Below, piece after piece: positions 22,918 to 24,755 of a DNA stretch of 24,755 bases. The notes under the pieces were generated by a model that saw nothing but the letters and a program-made list of their open reading frames with translations, ran no database searches and was not told the DNA's origin. The translations under genes were made by a program, and so were the position numbers. Within the stretch, counting starts at the first letter, position 1, and the number at the start of each line of letters is the position of its first letter. The stretch is from CAZJWR01 sp964549765. GTDB lineage: Bacteria; Zixibacteria; MSB-5A5; GN15; JAAZOE01. The stretch covers positions 1-24,755 of the forward strand of contig CAZJWR010000055.1 of assembly GCA_964549765.1 (NCBI GenBank). Reading direction: 5' to 3'.

Positions 22918-24024
22918 ATGCTAATCAATCATTTAAAAGGCATAATTTTACCGATCATGGCTTTTGCCATAATCGGCTGCACGCAGGTACCCAAAGTACG
23001 GGTATGGCAACCTTGGACAAGGACATTGAAATCGAATGACTCATTATCGCCAACATCTTCCATCGCGATTAGCGTCGACGGAAAAACTAATCCACTTCTT
23101 GGCGATGAATCACTGACAGCGGCAAAATTGAAAGAGAGGCTCGAATACTTGATGGCAAGGCGCGGATTCAAAATATCCAAGGATGAATCTGATTACGAAA
23201 TGCAATTGACGTACGGCACAGATAGAATAGACAAATATCGAACATTTTCGGCCACCGCTTTGTTCAATTCATCCAATATTGGATATTCATCATCAGCCGC
23301 GCTGGGATCTTCCTCCGGCTTGGGGGTGAGTATTGCGCAGGCAGTGGGCGCAATGTCAGCATATTCGCTTTTAATGCAAAAAGAAAGTGTTGAACCATAT
23401 ATCTCATATGCCCACACTATTTCGCTCGAAATCTTTGCCAATAAAGATTCATTGATCTGGAAAGGTGAATCAACATGGGACACTCAAAATCTTGATATAT
23501 TGGATGATATAACACCGGCTATGCAACTTCTAATCAGTCATCTTCCGTCAGACTCCAATACATTCCCCATCGTCCCCTTGATCAAGTCTGATCATGCAAC
23601 CAACTATTTCAAAATCGTATGTCTGAACAGGTGGTTCGCGTGCCCCGCGCTGCCATTCCGCATATCATTTAAGCGTCCCTCAGTCGGCGAAGCTGGGGGG
23701 CTACCTGGCGGGATAAATGATGTACGGGCTATGGCCGCTTACGTGGATCTCATTCAGACTGCCGAATATGCCGTCCCAACTGGCGATCGCAATTGGTCGA
23801 ATCCGCTTTCCAGTGAGCTTTGGAAGAAGGCAACCTTAGGAGGCACGTATATTCTTTCAGATGGAGGCGATACCGTCAATATACTCATCCAACTGAGTGG
23901 TCAAAAGGAGGGATATATCATCGACGGTTGTCGGATTGCCAAGTCTGACGCCTTCGAGAATTATAAGAAAGACCTAGAGAATTGGCGGCAGTGTCTTCGT
24001 GATTATTTCGGAGTATTCGAATAG
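22918..24024 (+). CDS. Accessory lipoprotein of unknown function with an in-frame palindromic element
   Basis: 368 aa. The N-terminus is a lipoprotein signal with lipobox I-I-G-C (Cys21), and GGGAGG lies 9 nt before the ATG. Residues about 45-110 (LKERLEYLMARRGFKI, then DYEMQLTYGTDR) vaguely resemble the DUF4136-type outer-membrane lipoproteins. This is a weak guess. A Ser/Ala/Gly-rich stretch (112-150) follows. At residues about 247-269 the coding DNA is a palindromic element (23658-23727) that reads as a Pro/Gly-rich, low-complexity insert (KRPSVGEAGGLPGG). The gene is visibly AT-richer than the backbone genes and lies between two copies of the same terminal-repeat element, which together suggest acquired DNA. 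Its close to normal structure and promoter suggest it is expressed. Confidence 0.7.
   Translation: MLINHLKGIILPIMAFAIIGCTQVPKVRVWQPWTRTLKSNDSLSPTSSIAISVDGKTNPLLGDESLTAAKLKERLEYLMARRGFKISKDESDYEMQLTYGTDRIDKYRTFSATALFNSSNIGYSSSAALGSSSGLGVSIAQAVGAMSAYSLLMQKESVEPYISYAHTISLEIFANKDSLIWKGESTWDTQNLDILDDITPAMQLLISHLPSDSNTFPIVPLIKSDHATNYFKIVCLNRWFACPALPFRISFKRPSVGEAGGLPGGINDVRAMAAYVDLIQTAEYAVPTGDRNWSNPLSSELWKKATLGGTYILSDGGDTVNILIQLSGQKEGYIIDGCRIAKSDAFENYKKDLENWRQCLRDYFGVFE
23658..23727. repeat. Palindromic element inside a coding sequence
   Basis: Arms of 14 nt, CCGCATATCATTTA (23658-23671) and TAAATGATGTACGG (23714-23727), pair with an 8-bp perfect core and a further mostly paired extension. The 42-nt centre has its own hairpin, CCCTCAG (23677-23683) with CTGGGGG (23693-23699). 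The GC-rich centre contrasts with the AT-rich gene around it, as expected of an inserted repeat. Confidence 0.55.
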
Positions 24025-24051
24025 CCTCGCCCGGACTGCCTACAATTACTT

Positions 24052-24203
24052 GTACCCCACCCAGAGCGAAGCGCCGGGTGGGCGAAGCCATTTGACCCTG
24101 CTGCCGATGGTTTAAGCGCATCAACTTGGGCAAGCATCCATCGTATTCCATTGAAATCATCGTAGCAGTACGACCACAACAACCCACACGTTGGGTGTGG
24201 TAC
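24052..24203. repeat. Terminal-inverted-repeat element, copy 2 (152 bp)
   Basis: It starts GTACCCCACCC (24052-24062) and ends GGGTGTGGTAC (24193-24203). It lies between the convergent ends of the lipoprotein gene (28 bp away) and the NYN-domain gene (11 bp away). It lacks the 27-bp hairpin found in copy 1 and so probably represents the undisturbed form. Confidence 0.75.
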
Positions 24204-24214
24204 GCGTTTGAGTC

Positions 24215-24755
24215 TTAAACCCTTTTATTCCAAGTAGACGGCTTTGTGATTTCCCGCCCGCTGCCCAGTGTTATCTTTTCTGGAAATTGACTGTCTGCCA
24301 GATGTTTCTCATTGATGGTGGAGCACCTATCTGCAATCTTATCAAGCGGTTTGACAATCGCTTTGTTAGGAACGACAACCCATATCTTCTTGTTCTTAAA
24401 TTCCGTCTTCAGCATCCGCACAATGGGATGAAAATCTGTGTCACCGGAAATAAGAAGAGCAATATCAAACTCGTCCTTATACCCAGATCGAATCATTTCG
24501 ATACCAATGTTGACATCCGTTTGTTTCTCTTCATGTGTCGCAAGTTGGATCTGCAGTCGTTTATTGATCTGAACATTTTTATAGACTTTTTTAAAGTACC
24601 CCAGATAAGTCTCTACCCCAGTGGTTTTCAACGCTTTAATATAGAGTTCATGGCGCTTCACCTTTGAGGGATTCCAAAATGGTAAAGCACTGAAATATAG
24701 CACCCTTTTAACTTTCGCGCTTGGAGGCAAGAACTTCTCGCTAAAGCTTCTCAAA
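24215..24755 (-). CDS. NYN-domain (LabA/DUF88-like) putative RNase, 5' end outside the window
   Basis: At least 180 codons, and the frame runs off the right edge. The TTG at 24754 is probably an internal Leu, since NYN proteins normally begin with a strand like IDGFN about 40 residues earlier and that part is missing here. Visible NYN features are KVKRVLYFSA, HEEKQTDVNIGIEMI and IALLISGDTDFHPIVRML, where the Asp residues of TDVN and SGDTDF are expected metal ligands of this PIN-like fold. Family members are predicted single-strand RNases. Some occur in accessory or defence loci, but nothing beside it here shows that. The gene is AT-rich and convergent with the lipoprotein gene. Confidence 0.85.
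   Translation of the reverse strand, partial: LRSFSEKFLPPSAKVKRVLYFSALPFWNPSKVKRHELYIKALKTTGVETYLGYFKKVYKNVQINKRLQIQLATHEEKQTDVNIGIEMIRSGYKDEFDIALLISGDTDFHPIVRMLKTEFKNKKIWVVVPNKAIVKPLDKIADRCSTINEKHLADSQFPEKITLGSGREITKPSTWNKRV

Noticed and set aside
1..24755. tRNA and rRNA genes
   Set aside because: No cloverleaf-like segments with a T-loop GGTTCGA-type core, and no rRNA sequence, were recognised in the non-coding gaps. A covariance-model scan would settle it.

Overview
This window looks like the genome of an uncultured FCB-superphylum bacterium, most likely Zixibacteria-like. That assignment is inference. It rests on two dockerin-bearing secreted proteins with the LINYIF-type repeats common in that group, a FlgD-like C-terminal domain opening with GQNYPNPF, a short Bacteroidetes-style primary sigma factor, and a cytochrome c maturation operon whose CcmE carries a CxxxY motif. 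Most of the window is compact backbone. The last 2.4 kb, after the rpoD terminator, is AT-richer and repeat-laden accessory DNA.

Layout. (1) 1-1744: a promoter and a cohesin/dockerin/FlgD-like lipoprotein on the + strand, ending in a hairpin zone. (2) 5895-2070 on the - strand: a promoter, a cobalamin riboswitch whose output hairpin masks the ribosome binding site, a BtuB-like TonB-dependent receptor, and a secreted beta-propeller that resembles BtuG in fold and context but ends in a dockerin. I read this as a B12-controlled outer-membrane corrinoid uptake module. (3) 12033-7261 on the - strand: ccmABCDEF, including a 36-residue ccmD, followed by an unknown lipoprotein (7125-5956) and a strong terminator. 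No ccmG, ccmH or ccmI is present. (4) 12662-12087 on the - strand: a PTS IIA-domain protein with its own good promoter. (5) 12860-19635 on the + strand: aspS, phoH-like, pgpH-like 7TM-HD phosphodiesterase, ybeY and a CorC/CNNM protein, tightly packed or overlapping (RNA metabolism and c-di-AMP turnover). (6) 19789-22313 on the + strand: an HtrA/DegP protease with a consensus housekeeping promoter and a tandem GGAACTT motif upstream, then the short rpoD and a textbook terminator. (7) 22314-24755: a pile-up of palindromic repeats, a lipoprotein gene flanked by two copies of an inverted-terminal-repeat element and apparently carrying another palindromic element inside its reading frame, and the 3' part of an NYN-domain nuclease gene.

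The points that most deserve a second look are the riboswitch-BtuB-propeller module, the System I*-type CcmE, and the nested palindromic repeat system at the right end. In that system a 27-bp hairpin, found alone at 22340-22366, has inserted exactly into one of the two terminal-inverted-repeat elements.
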